The notes under the pieces are model-generated. The model made no database searches, was not told the DNA's origin, and saw only the letters and a list, made by a program, of their open reading frames with translations. This document shows, in pieces, positions 8,343 to 16,493 of a stretch of 64,000 nucleotides of DNA; positions within the stretch are counted from its first letter, which is position 1, and each line of letters begins with the position of its first letter. Source of the DNA: Ruminococcus sp. (GTDB lineage: Bacteria > Bacillota > Clostridia > Oscillospirales > Ruminococcaceae); contig JAFWTA010000030.1 of NCBI GenBank assembly GCA_017519145.1, positions 1 to 64,000 on the forward strand. The letters run 5' to 3'. Both the position numbers and the translations under genes were made by a program.

Positions 8343-8426
8343 TGCGGATAACAGGAGTTGAACCTGCATGAACTTGCGTTCACATGGACCTGAACCATGC
8401 GCGTCTGCCAATTCCGCCATATCCGC
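8343..8426 (-). tRNA. tRNA-Leu (CAG)
   Basis: An 84-base type II tRNA: acceptor GCGGATA/TATCCGC, anticodon loop TTCAGGT (CAG), a long variable arm (TGAAC-GCAA-GTTCA) and T loop TTCAACT. The 3' CCA is not encoded: the discriminator A is followed by CTT. The other tRNAs here do encode CCA. Confidence 0.94.
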
Positions 8427-8504
8427 ATATATGTCTGATAAATTTTACACGGTTCAGACTTGCCGAGGCGGACCGTATAACCGGTTGTTCCGCAGTACCT
8501 AAAT

Positions 8505-8533
8505 ATTTTACCACATATTAAAACGTTTGTCAA
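8505..8533 (-). promoter_or_regulatory. strong promoter of tRNA-Leu
   Basis: On the minus strand a consensus TTGACA (8533-8528) is followed after 17 bases by TAAAAT (8510-8505). It gives a leader of about 70 bases before the tRNA. Confidence 0.82.
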
Positions 8534-8679
8534 GAGTTTTTTGAAAAAAATCCAAAAAATTCGCAGCATTATTTTTATGCTGTCGCAGGTTCAATACTTT
8601 TATGGTATAAGCGGCGAGCCGCCGCCCCCCCCGATTTCGCGGCATATCTATTGTTAGCATCAGCTTCACGCTGCGCACC

Positions 8680-8708
8680 TTGCTATTAATAATAAAATGT
8701 GGTATAAT
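8680..8708 (+). promoter_or_regulatory. promoter of radical SAM / response regulator transcript
   Basis: TTGCTA (8680-8685), a 17-base spacer, then TATAAT (8703-8708) preceded by TGG (extended -10). The rest of the 317-base gap before 8744 holds the tRNA-Leu promoter and a short GC-rich patch with eight C in a row; I see no gene there. Confidence 0.68.
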
Positions 8709-8743
8709 TTTTTATAACTTGATCTTCACGGAAAGGAGAAGCC

Positions 8744-9607
8744 ATGCACTTTGTTGATGCCAAAGGGATACTGTCCTCGTCCAACGGAATGAATATATAC
8801 AGGGGATGCTTACACGGCTGTATATACTGTGACAGCCGTAGCCTTTGCTACAATATGAACCATGCCTTTGAGGACATAGAGGTAAAGCAGAATGCTCCTC
8901 AGCTGCTTGAGAAGGCACTGCGTTCAAAGCGCAAAAAATGCATGATAGGAACAGGCTCCATGAGCGATCCTTATATGCCTGCGGAGACTGAACTGAAGCT
9001 TACACGGCGATGTCTTGAACTTATCGGGCAGTATCAGTTCGGGGCAGCGGTGCTGACAAAGTCTGATATGATCCTCTGCGATACTGATCTGTTGGTTTCT
9101 ATTAATGAGCAGCAGAAAGCTGTTGTGCAGATGACAATGACTACATACGATGACGACCTTTGCAGAATAGTCGAACCTAACGTATGTCCTACAAGCAGGC
9201 GCTTTGAAGTGCTTATGGAAATGAAACGGCTCGGCATTCCCACGGTAGTTTGGCTTTCACCGTTTCTTCCGTACATAAATGATACGGAATATAATCTGAA
9301 AGGACTGCTTGATTACTGTGCCGAAGCAGGAGTAAAGGGGGTAGTATGCTTTGGCATAGGTCTGACACTGAGAGAGGGCAACAGGGAATATTTCTATTCT
9401 GCCCTTGACAGGCATTTTGAAGGTCTGTCGCAAAGATACCGCAGGGAATACGGCAATGCATATGAGATAGTGAGTCCAAATCATGGCCGGCTCATGAGGA
9501 TGTTTAATGAGTTTTGCGAAAAATACGGTATAATACATGATATTAATGAATGTTTCAGTTATCTGAACGAACTTCCCGAGAAATTCGAGCAGCTTACATT
9601 ATTCTGA
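8744..9607 (+). CDS. radical SAM protein, SPL-related (Rv2578c-like)
   Basis: 287 residues. The radical SAM cluster motif is CLHGCIYC (C22, C26, C29). Nearby blocks match the spore-photoproduct-lyase-related group often annotated as Rv2578c-family radical SAM: the opening 'AKGILSSSNGMNIYRGC', then GTGSMSDPYMPAE, an internal TKSD, and VWLSPFLPYIND. The substrate is unknown for this group; it is distinct from true spore photoproduct lyase, which is longer. The response regulator begins 14 bases downstream, so they are probably co-transcribed. AAAGGAG precedes the ATG. Confidence 0.78.
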   Translation: MHFVDAKGILSSSNGMNIYRGCLHGCIYCDSRSLCYNMNHAFEDIEVKQNAPQLLEKALRSKRKKCMIGTGSMSDPYMPAETELKLTRRCLELIGQYQFGAAVLTKSDMILCDTDLLVSINEQQKAVVQMTMTTYDDDLCRIVEPNVCPTSRRFEVLMEMKRLGIPTVVWLSPFLPYINDTEYNLKGLLDYCAEAGVKGVVCFGIGLTLREGNREYFYSALDRHFEGLSQRYRREYGNAYEIVSPNHGRLMRMFNEFCEKYGIIHDINECFSYLNELPEKFEQLTLF

Positions 9608-9621
9608 CTGGAGATATAACA

Positions 9622-10284
9622 ATGAATGAACATATAATGGTTATTGACGACGACATACACATAGGTAATATGCTGGAAGAAGCTCTTTCCAGTGATGGCT
9701 ATAAGGTTTCAAGGGCGTATTCCGGCACAGAGGCGCTCATGCTGCTTTCATTACAGAAGCCTGATCTTATACTTCTCGACCTTATGCTTCCGGGATTCAG
9801 CGGCGAGGAGCTCCTCCCGAAAATTGCTGGAATACCTGTGATAATAGTTAGTGCAAAGATAGATATTGACAATAAAGTGGATCTTCTTCTCAGCGGAGCT
9901 GCTGACTATATAACCAAACCTTTTGATATTAAGGAGCTGAAAGCCCGTATCAAGGTTCAGCTCCGCAGCAGACAGATGACGTCATCTGCCGCTGAACTTG
10001 TGTATAAGGAGCTGAAGCTTAACACAGTTACTCATAATGTAACAGTAAAGGGAGAGGATATCAGGTTGACAAGGACGGAATTTGCCATCCTGAAGCTTCT
10101 GATGCTGAATCCTGCACAGGTCATTACAAAGTCGATTATTCTTGACAGGATAAGTGCGGATACTCCCGACTGTACGGAAACATCTTTGAAGCAGCATATA
10201 AGCAATCTGCGAAGAAAGCTGCGTTCTGCTGACGGTAACGATTATATTGAGGCAGTATGGGGGATCGGCTTTAAAATGGCGTAA
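9622..10284 (+). CDS. OmpR/PhoB-family response regulator
   Basis: 220 residues. The receiver domain (about 1-115) has the acidic pair DDD near 8-10, the phosphorylation site D53 in LILLDLMLPG, and the TKPFD Lys. The C-terminal winged helix (about 128-220) has LTRTEFAILKLLMLNP and the recognition region ending in NYDYIEAVWGIGFKMA-like sequence. I chose ATG 9622 because it begins MNEHIMVIDDD; an in-frame start 72 bases earlier lies inside the preceding gene. It probably works with the kinase at 13773 and controls the ABC operon in between. Confidence 0.92.
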   Translation: MNEHIMVIDDDIHIGNMLEEALSSDGYKVSRAYSGTEALMLLSLQKPDLILLDLMLPGFSGEELLPKIAGIPVIIVSAKIDIDNKVDLLLSGAADYITKPFDIKELKARIKVQLRSRQMTSSAAELVYKELKLNTVTHNVTVKGEDIRLTRTEFAILKLLMLNPAQVITKSIILDRISADTPDCTETSLKQHISNLRRKLRSADGNDYIEAVWGIGFKMA

Positions 10285-10296
10285 TATTTACTATAT

Positions 10297-10326
10297 CTTT
10301 ACTTTTTTCTTTACCGCTTTCTTTAC
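10297..10326 (+). promoter_or_regulatory. three CTTTAC direct repeats, probable regulator operator
   Basis: CTTTAC occurs at 10297, 10309 and 10321, exactly 12 bases apart, just upstream of a -10-like TAGTAT/TATCAT (10342-10350) with no sigma-A -35. Phased direct repeats of about one helical turn are how OmpR-type regulators bind, so this fits an activated promoter for the ABC operon. Confidence 0.55.
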
Positions 10327-10371
10327 TTTTGTGGTATAGGATAGTATCATAAGGTCAAGGAGGTACAAATT

Positions 10372-11286
10372 ATGGAATACATCATAAAGACAAATGATCT
10401 TAAAAAGAATTACAGAAGCTTCAAAGCTCTTGACGGACTCAGCCTTAACGTCCCCAAGGGTTCGATTTACGGACTTGTAGGACGCAATGGTGCAGGTAAG
10501 ACTACGTTCTTCCGTATACTTTGCGGACTGCAGGAGCCATCATCGGGCGACTATGAGATATACGGAGTTAAGAATAATGACAGAGGCATAATGAAATCGC
10601 GCAGAAGAATGGGGGCAGTCGTGGAAACTCCCTCCATTTACCTTGATATGAGCGCACAGCAGAATCTGAAATATCAGTGCAGGATGCTGGGGCTGCCCGA
10701 TTACAGCTGCGTTGATGAGCTTCTCAAGCTTGTTGGACTTGCAAATACCGGCAAAAAGAAGGCAAAGAACTTTTCCCTTGGCATGAAGCAGCGTCTCGGT
10801 ATTGCAATTGCGCTTGTCGGTGAGCCCGATCTTCTCATACTTGACGAGCCTATAAACGGACTTGATCCTCAGGGAATAGTCGAAATGAGAGAGCTTATCC
10901 TCAGGCTTAACCGCGAAAAGGAGATAACAGTAATGATATCCAGCCATATCCTTGATGAGCTTTCCAAGCTTGCCACATACTACGGTTTTGTTGACCATGG
11001 AAGAGTTGTCAGGGAAATGAGTGCAGAGGAGCTTGAAAACAGCTGCCGCAAATGTATCAGAATGGAGGTGACTGATACAGCAGCTATGGCGAGAGTCCTT
11101 GACGGCATGGAGGTGGAGTACAAGATACTGTCAGAGACTACCGCAGATGTTTTTGCAAAGCTCAACTTCTCAAAGCTTTCCGAGGCACTTGCCGAGGAAA
11201 ACTGCGAGGTTATATCCGTGAACGAGCATGACGAGAGCCTTGAAGGCTTCTTTATCTCCCTTGTGGGAGGTGGCGGAAATGATTAA
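10372..11286 (+). CDS. ABC transporter ATP-binding protein
   Basis: 304 residues with Walker A GRNGAGKT (about 38-45), signature FSLGMKQRLGIAIAL, Walker B LLILDEPINGLDP and H-loop ISSHILDEL. The C-terminal 90 residues are the extension found in antibiotic/bacteriocin-resistance ATPases of the BcrA/NatA type. It is the first of five genes (ATPase, three membrane proteins, kinase) with short gaps or overlaps. AAGGAGG precedes the ATG. It probably drives export or removal of a membrane-active peptide; the substrate is not deducible. Confidence 0.92.
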   Translation: MEYIIKTNDLKKNYRSFKALDGLSLNVPKGSIYGLVGRNGAGKTTFFRILCGLQEPSSGDYEIYGVKNNDRGIMKSRRRMGAVVETPSIYLDMSAQQNLKYQCRMLGLPDYSCVDELLKLVGLANTGKKKAKNFSLGMKQRLGIAIALVGEPDLLILDEPINGLDPQGIVEMRELILRLNREKEITVMISSHILDELSKLATYYGFVDHGRVVREMSAEELENSCRKCIRMEVTDTAAMARVLDGMEVEYKILSETTADVFAKLNFSKLSEALAEENCEVISVNEHDESLEGFFISLVGGGGND

Positions 11287-12139
11287 GCTGCTGAAAGCAG
11301 AGTTTGCACGCTGCTTTTCGGGAAGGACCTTCTGGCTTATTGCTCTTTTTACTCTTGTGACGGCATCAAGCTTCAACTTTATCAAATATATTACAGTAAA
11401 GAGGGAACATCAGACAGAGGTATTCAATGACAGTATGCTCTATATCGGTCTTATCTCTATTGGTATGATAGCTGCAATATTTGTGGCTTTCCATGCAGGC
11501 GGAGAGTTTGACGAGGGAACTGTAAGGAACAAGCTTATTGCCGGCAACATGAAAACAGGCATATATTTATGCCATCTGGCTGTTAGTTCGGTGGCTATGG
11601 TCATTATACAGTATCTGTTCTTTTTTGCCTTTTATGCTTTCTCTTACCTGTTTTTCGGAGCATTTCATCATTCATTCTCTGTTATGATGCAGCTCCAGTT
11701 AATGGGCGTTCTCGGAACTGTTGCTGTTACAGCTTTCATGCTGATGATAACAATGATCGTCCGCAGCAGGATCATAGCAGTAACAGTCTGTATGACAGCT
11801 GCCGTCATTATGTTCATTATAGGCGTAGCGCTCATAAACGAGCTTGAGGAGCACAGCATGGAGCTTATGGCGATGGAAGATATCATTTCGCCCGAAAAGT
11901 ATGCTATACTCAATAAATACAGCTATGTTTACGGAGTTGACAGCGACTCTCTTTCGGGGGCTGAGCTTGCCGTAAAAGAGGCTTTATATGATGGTCTGTT
12001 TATATGTCAGGCATTCAGATTCAGCTCGGAAAGGGAACTCCTTTATCACTGGGAATATATGTTAGTTTACAACATCGCAGTAACGCTGGTAACAACGCTT
12101 ATAGGCTCTGTTACGTTCCGCAGACTTGACCTGAAGTGA
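11279..12139 (+). CDS. ABC-2 type permease (first)
   Basis: 286 residues, six hydrophobic segments, with the typical opening MIKLLKAEFARCFSGRTFWL and the motif GGEFDEGTVRNKLIAGNMKTGIYL after the second helix. The start is ATG 11279, overlapping the ATPase gene by 8 bases behind GGGAGGTGG. It is paralogous to the next two genes (shared REH/GEFDDGTVRNKIISGH-type block), so this transporter uses three related membrane subunits. Confidence 0.86.
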   Translation: MIKLLKAEFARCFSGRTFWLIALFTLVTASSFNFIKYITVKREHQTEVFNDSMLYIGLISIGMIAAIFVAFHAGGEFDEGTVRNKLIAGNMKTGIYLCHLAVSSVAMVIIQYLFFFAFYAFSYLFFGAFHHSFSVMMQLQLMGVLGTVAVTAFMLMITMIVRSRIIAVTVCMTAAVIMFIIGVALINELEEHSMELMAMEDIISPEKYAILNKYSYVYGVDSDSLSGAELAVKEALYDGLFICQAFRFSSERELLYHWEYMLVYNIAVTLVTTLIGSVTFRRLDLK

Positions 12140-12148
12140 GGTGGAAAT

Positions 12149-13021
12149 ATGAAAAACTTGTTAAAAGCCGAGTTCAGCCGTATGTTCAGATCAAAGCTTT
12201 TTTTGATATTTATGGTGCTGTCAGTACTTTTTTCTGTACATAGCATATATGATGAGGCAACAAGACCTGTAATGGACAGTTACTCAGCGGAAGCTTACGG
12301 ATATGTCTTTGAAGCTGCTCTGTACTTTTATATAATGGCATATTGTTTTGCTGCTGCTGTTATAGACAGTCTCTTTATCAGTCGGGAGCACGCTGACGGC
12401 ACTGTACGCAACAAGATCATCTCAGGACATTCAAGAGCCTCTGTTTACCTGACCGAGCTTATAGTATGCACTGTAACGGGACTTATTATGTTCATTGTGA
12501 ATTTAGCGATCATAAGTCTGCCTTTTCTGAAATTCGGTATACATGGTATGGACGGAGGGGTGACTATGAGAAGGATAATACTTATCGCTGAACTGATAAT
12601 AGTGATAAATGCAATGTTTGTTCTGTTCTCCATGCTTATTTCATCGAGAGCAAGCTCTATGGTTTGGTCGATAGTATTTATAATCATCATGCTCGTCTCA
12701 TCGGGACTAATACAGGAAAAGATTTCCGGTGATTCATGGAGCCGAAACAGGCGTGAAGCGGGAGAATACTATAACGAGAGCGAAATACTGAGCGTCACAG
12801 AAAGAAAGATATATAAAGCCTTTGATCGTATTCTGCCGACCGATCAGGTGCTCCATACCTATGATATTGACGATTATCTTACAGACTATAAGGACCCTTC
12901 AACTGTTTCGCAGAAAAAACTCAACACAGCACTTGCAGGTATATGCCTTTTGGATGCAGTTACATTTGCAGTGGTAACGACCGCAGGAATTGCTTTATTC
13001 AGGAAAAAAGATTTGAAATGA
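12149..13021 (+). CDS. ABC-2 type permease (second)
   Basis: 290 residues with about six hydrophobic helices. It opens MKNLLKAEFSRMFRSKLFL and has SREHADGTVRNKIISGHSRASVYL, the same block as its neighbours. It lies 9 bases after the first permease and 10 before the third. Confidence 0.86.
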   Translation: MKNLLKAEFSRMFRSKLFLIFMVLSVLFSVHSIYDEATRPVMDSYSAEAYGYVFEAALYFYIMAYCFAAAVIDSLFISREHADGTVRNKIISGHSRASVYLTELIVCTVTGLIMFIVNLAIISLPFLKFGIHGMDGGVTMRRIILIAELIIVINAMFVLFSMLISSRASSMVWSIVFIIIMLVSSGLIQEKISGDSWSRNRREAGEYYNESEILSVTERKIYKAFDRILPTDQVLHTYDIDDYLTDYKDPSTVSQKKLNTALAGICLLDAVTFAVVTTAGIALFRKKDLK

Positions 13022-13031
13022 GGTAAACAGA

Positions 13032-13760
13032 TTGACTAAGCTTATAAACTCGTATTTATGGCGGCTTTTCAGAAATAAATTACTATACGTCGGACTTGCA
13101 GCTGCATTTATCATAACTTTCGCAGGAGCAGGCACAGAAAGCTCGGCGGAGCAGGCAGTTCTGATGATAAAGGTGCTTGGAGTCGGAATAATTGCCTTTA
13201 CATCGGTGTTTGTGCCGTTGTTTCTCGGACGCGAATATTCCGATAAGACTATCAGAAACAAGTTCGTTTGCGGATATACAAGACCGCAGGTCTATTTTGC
13301 AAGCTGTATTGCTGTTACAGCAGTTGTTGTTCTAATGACAGCCGCATGGCTGACCGGAGCTTTCCTTGCTATGCAGGTAACAGGAGGGGATGCGGGGCAG
13401 ATCACTGCACATATAGGGGAGATACTGCTTTTTTGTATAGCACATTCGGCTTTTGTGACATTTTTCAGTATGCTGATACCTTATCCTGCTATATGTGTAG
13501 CTATACAGATAATGATCTTTCAGGTAGGTTCATTTGTTGCACCGATTATGCTGTCAATTAGCTATAATGCCGACGGAGCGCTCGGAAAAGCTTTGGTTTA
13601 CACAGCAAACATTTTCCCTTTGGGACAGTGGTTTTCTTCTATAGGTCTTACCGAGGACTTTGGCGGAATGGTGACTTATAGGGCGATGGTTTCTGTTACT
13701 TTGATAATTGTGTTTACATTATCGGGGTGCCTGATGTTCAGACGAAAGAATATTCGTTAA
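13032..13760 (+). CDS. ABC-2 type permease (third, shorter)
   Basis: 242 residues, about six hydrophobic helices, with GREYSDKTIRNKFVCGYTRPQVYF matching the block in its two upstream paralogues. The start is TTG 13032, 7 bases after GAGGT; no ATG is better placed. It is shorter because the loop between the later helices is reduced. It ends 12 bases before the kinase start. Confidence 0.84.
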   Translation: MTKLINSYLWRLFRNKLLYVGLAAAFIITFAGAGTESSAEQAVLMIKVLGVGIIAFTSVFVPLFLGREYSDKTIRNKFVCGYTRPQVYFASCIAVTAVVVLMTAAWLTGAFLAMQVTGGDAGQITAHIGEILLFCIAHSAFVTFFSMLIPYPAICVAIQIMIFQVGSFVAPIMLSISYNADGALGKALVYTANIFPLGQWFSSIGLTEDFGGMVTYRAMVSVTLIIVFTLSGCLMFRRKNIR

Positions 13761-13772
13761 GGGAGTTTGTCT

Positions 13773-14645
13773 ATGGTGGTTCTGACTGTTCTGCTGGCTT
13801 TGTTGTCGGCTTTTTTATCAGTGAAGATCTGGCTTCTGCGTAGATCGTCAAAGGAGATCGCAGAGGCTTTGTCGGACTGCCTTAAAACAGATACGAACTC
13901 GGTCATAACCGTATCAAGCAGAGATAAACAGGTCAGAAAACTTGTGACGGAGCTCAATAAGGAACTAAAGCTTCTTCGTGAGGAACACCACAGATTTGTG
14001 CAGGGGGATATGGAACTGAAAAATGCTGTTACCAATATCTCTCACGACCTGAGGACTCCGCTAACTGCCATCTGCGGTTATCTTGATATGCTTAAAAGTG
14101 AAGATAAGTCTCCTGAGGCAGAGCGCTATCTTGAGATCATCGGCGGAAGAGCAGAAGCTATGAAACAGCTGACAGAGGAGCTTTTCCGATATTCAGTGAT
14201 ACTTGCCTCAGACAGCAAGGGAAAGCAGGAACAGGTGATCGTTAACGATGTACTTGAGGAGAGTATCGCGGGGTATTATTCAATACTAATTGAAAAGAGC
14301 ATTTCGCCTGAAATAGATATTACAGACAGTAAGGTAATAAGGATATTAGACCGCTCTGCACTTGCGAGAGTGTTTTCTAACCTTATAAACAACACTGTAA
14401 AATACAGTGACGGAGATCTTACTGTAAGGCTGTCGGCTAACGGAACAATAACCTTTTCTAACCACGCATCAAAACTGACTTCGGTGCAGGTGGACAAGCT
14501 GTTTGACAGGTTCTATACAGTTGAAGCTGCCCGCAACTCAACAGGTCTGGGCCTTTCAATAGCGAGAACACTCATTGAACAGATGGGCGGAACGATATCT
14601 GCTTCGCTTGAAAACGGGGTATTATCCATAGTTATTCGTCTTTAA
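13773..14645 (+). CDS. sensor histidine kinase
   Basis: 290 residues. There is one N-terminal membrane helix (about 1-22) and no recognisable external sensor domain. The H-box NISHDLRTPLTAICGYL has phospho-acceptor H91; the N-box is LINNTVKYS, and the G-box region is TGLGLSIARTLIEQMGG. Minimal-sensor kinases of this kind often take their signal from a partner ABC transporter. I chose ATG 13773 (7 bases after GGGAG); an in-frame TTG 6 bases earlier is too close to the ribosome site. It is the last gene of the ABC operon and the likely partner of the regulator at 9622. Confidence 0.92.
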   Translation: MVVLTVLLALLSAFLSVKIWLLRRSSKEIAEALSDCLKTDTNSVITVSSRDKQVRKLVTELNKELKLLREEHHRFVQGDMELKNAVTNISHDLRTPLTAICGYLDMLKSEDKSPEAERYLEIIGGRAEAMKQLTEELFRYSVILASDSKGKQEQVIVNDVLEESIAGYYSILIEKSISPEIDITDSKVIRILDRSALARVFSNLINNTVKYSDGDLTVRLSANGTITFSNHASKLTSVQVDKLFDRFYTVEAARNSTGLGLSIARTLIEQMGGTISASLENGVLSIVIRL

Positions 14646-14687
14646 AGCTTATCTGCCGTGATATATGAAGTATTTTTGCTTCAACAC

Positions 14688-14716
14688 TTGATTTAGAAAA
14701 AAATATGTGATATAAT
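14688..14716 (+). promoter_or_regulatory. promoter of thiamine operon
   Basis: TTGATT (14688-14693), a 17-base spacer, then TATAAT (14711-14716), about 8 bases before the TPP riboswitch. Confidence 0.75.
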
Positions 14717-14723
14717 AATATTT

Positions 14724-14811
14724 ACAGGGGAGCTTGTGGGACAGGCTGAGAGGAAGGTGCTACCTTCGACCCTTCGACCTGATTTGGTTAATGCCAGCGT
14801 AGGGAGTCTGA
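14724..14811 (+). ncRNA. TPP riboswitch (THI element)
   Basis: The conserved cores are present in order: GGGGAGC, GGCTGAGAGG, the P3 stem (GGTGCTACC region), GACCC, CCTGATTTGGTTAATGCC and AGCGTAGGGAG. Ligand is thiamine pyrophosphate. It is followed by a terminator and then by thiS, so binding should stop transcription. Confidence 0.96.
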
Positions 14812-14824
14812 TATTGTTATGTAC

Positions 14825-14861
14825 ATTCAGGGAACTGCGCAGGCGGTTCCCTGAATTTTTT
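14825..14861 (+). terminator. riboswitch expression-platform terminator
   Basis: ATTCAGGGAAC (14825-14835) pairs with GTTCCCTGAAT (14846-14856), followed by six T. It ends directly at the thiS ribosome site (AAGGAGGTG), so the hairpin may also affect translation. Confidence 0.9.
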
Positions 14862-14875
14862 AAGGAGGTGCCTAA

Positions 14876-15070
14876 ATGGTAAAGATAAATGGTGAACTGC
14901 TTGAAAAAGACGGAAAAACTGTAACGGAAATGCTCGCTGATATGGAAATAAGCGGTCAGAGAGTTGCTGTGGAAATAAATGAGGAGATCGTTCCCAAGGC
15001 AAAATATGATGAAACTGTTCTTAATGACGGGGATCATGTTGAAGTAGTTCGTTTTGTAGGAGGCGGCTGA
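14876..15070 (+). CDS. thiS: sulfur carrier protein ThiS
   Basis: A 64-residue ubiquitin-like sulfur carrier with the obligatory C-terminal Gly-Gly (sequence ends FVGGG), which is adenylated by ThiF and then thiocarboxylated to donate sulfur for the thiazole ring. MVKINGELLEKDGKTVTEML is typical. It is the first gene after the TPP switch. Confidence 0.95.
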   Translation: MVKINGELLEKDGKTVTEMLADMEISGQRVAVEINEEIVPKAKYDETVLNDGDHVEVVRFVGGG

Positions 15071-15071
15071 T

Positions 15072-15710
15072 ATGTCAGTTCCTTCAAGAGAAGAAATGTA
15101 CAGGGCTCTCGAAGAAAGACACGGAGCAGATCTGCAGAAAAAGCTTGACAGTGCTTCCGTGGCTATATGCGGTTTGGGCGGTCTTGGCTCGAATATTGCC
15201 ATTTCTCTTGCGAGAGCTGGTGTTGGACATCTTCATATCATAGATTTTGACAGAGTGGATATCTCAAATTTGAACCGTCAGCAGTACTTCCCCGAGCAGC
15301 TCGGGCAGCTTAAATCCGTTGCTTTGAAGGACACACTTGAGCGAATTGCTCCGTATTGTCATATAAAAGCCGATAACATAAAGCTTTCAGAGGATAATAT
15401 ACCTGATCTGCTTTCAGATGCGGATATTATTGTAGAAGCTTTTGATAAGGCTGACCAGAAGGCGATGCTTGTTAACTGTGTTCTTGAGAGTATGCCTGAT
15501 AAATTTCTTGTTTCGGGTTCCGGCATGGCGGGGATAGCTCCGTCAAATATGATAACTACGAACAAAATAACAAAACGCTTTTATCTTTGCGGTGACGGCG
15601 TAAGCGATGTCGAGGACGGGATGGGACTTGTTTCGTCAAGGGTACTCATCTGCGCAGGACATCAGGCTCATGCTGTTATAAGGATAATAGCAGGCGAATT
15701 TGACATATAA
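15072..15710 (+). CDS. thiF: ThiS adenylyltransferase ThiF (short clostridial form)
   Basis: 212 residues of the E1/ThiF/MoeB fold. The ATP site GLGGLGSNIAISLARAGVG (about 35-55), then DFDRVDISNLNRQQYF, are characteristic; these bind ATP and the ThiS tail. It lacks the C-terminal extension of MoeB/E. coli ThiF, as usual for short clostridial ThiF. It starts 1 base after thiS. Confidence 0.93.
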   Translation: MSVPSREEMYRALEERHGADLQKKLDSASVAICGLGGLGSNIAISLARAGVGHLHIIDFDRVDISNLNRQQYFPEQLGQLKSVALKDTLERIAPYCHIKADNIKLSEDNIPDLLSDADIIVEAFDKADQKAMLVNCVLESMPDKFLVSGSGMAGIAPSNMITTNKITKRFYLCGDGVSDVEDGMGLVSSRVLICAGHQAHAVIRIIAGEFDI

Positions 15711-15722
15711 GGAGAGATAGTA

Positions 15723-16493
15723 ATGAAAGACGATAAGCTTATCATCGGAGGACATGAGTTCTCCTCACGTTTTATTCTTGGCTCCGGAAAGTATTCCCTC
15801 AGCCTTATTGAAGCGGCTGTAAAGTATGCAGGCGCGGAGATAATCACACTGGCAGTACGCAGAACCAATTCCAAGGAGCATGAGAATATCCTTGACTATA
15901 TTCCCGAGGGAGTAACACTTCTCCCCAATACTTCAGGAGCAAGAAATGCTGATGAGGCTGTTCGTATAGCAAGACTTGCCCGTGAGCTTGGCTGCGGTGA
16001 CTTCGTTAAGATAGAGATCATGCGCGATACAAAATACCTTCTTCCCGACAATCAGGAAACTGTACGCGCTACAGAGATACTTGCAAAAGAAGGCTTTGTT
16101 GTAATGCCCTATATGTATCCCGATCTCAACACAGCCCGTGATCTGGTGAACGCAGGTGCAGCTTCGGTAATGCCTCTTGCATCGCCGATCGGCTCCAATA
16201 AGGGACTGGCTACCAAGGACTTTATACAGATACTCATTGACGAGATCGATCTTCCCATAATCGTTGACGCAGGAATAGGCAGACCTTCACAGGCTTGTGA
16301 GGCTATGGAAATGGGTGCTGCTGCTGTTATGTCAAATACTGCACTTGCTACCGCTGGAGACCTTCCCATAATGGCAGAGGCTTTCAAGCAGGCAATTGAA
16401 GCAGGCAGAAAGGCATATCTTTCCGGACTCGGACGAGTTCTCACAAGAGGTGCTTCTCCCTCAGACACACTGACAGGCTTCCTTCGCGACTGA
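15723..16493 (+). CDS. thiG: thiazole synthase ThiG
   Basis: 256 residues, TIM-barrel. It joins ThiS thiocarboxylate, dehydroglycine and 1-deoxyxylulose 5-phosphate to form the thiazole. It has the conserved [10 protein letters not shown] opening, TLAVRR, the [16 protein letters not shown] block, and [18 protein letters not shown]. Its stop overlaps the start of the next gene (TGATG). Confidence 0.96.
   Translation: MKDDKLIIGGHEFSSRFILGSGKYSLSLIEAAVKYAGAEIITLAVRRTNSKEHENILDYIPEGVTLLPNTSGARNADEAVRIARLARELGCGDFVKIEIMRDTKYLLPDNQETVRATEILAKEGFVVMPYMYPDLNTARDLVNAGAASVMPLASPIGSNKGLATKDFIQILIDEIDLPIIVDAGIGRPSQACEAMEMGAAAVMSNTALATAGDLPIMAEAFKQAIEAGRKAYLSGLGRVLTRGASPSDTLTGFLRD

Noticed and set aside
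8303..8569. Minus-strand frame through tRNA-Leu
   Set aside because: Covers a tRNA, its promoter and its terminator; not coding.
14646..14687. GAAG...CTTC hairpin after the sensor kinase as a terminator
   Set aside because: Only four pairs and no proper T run after the stem.
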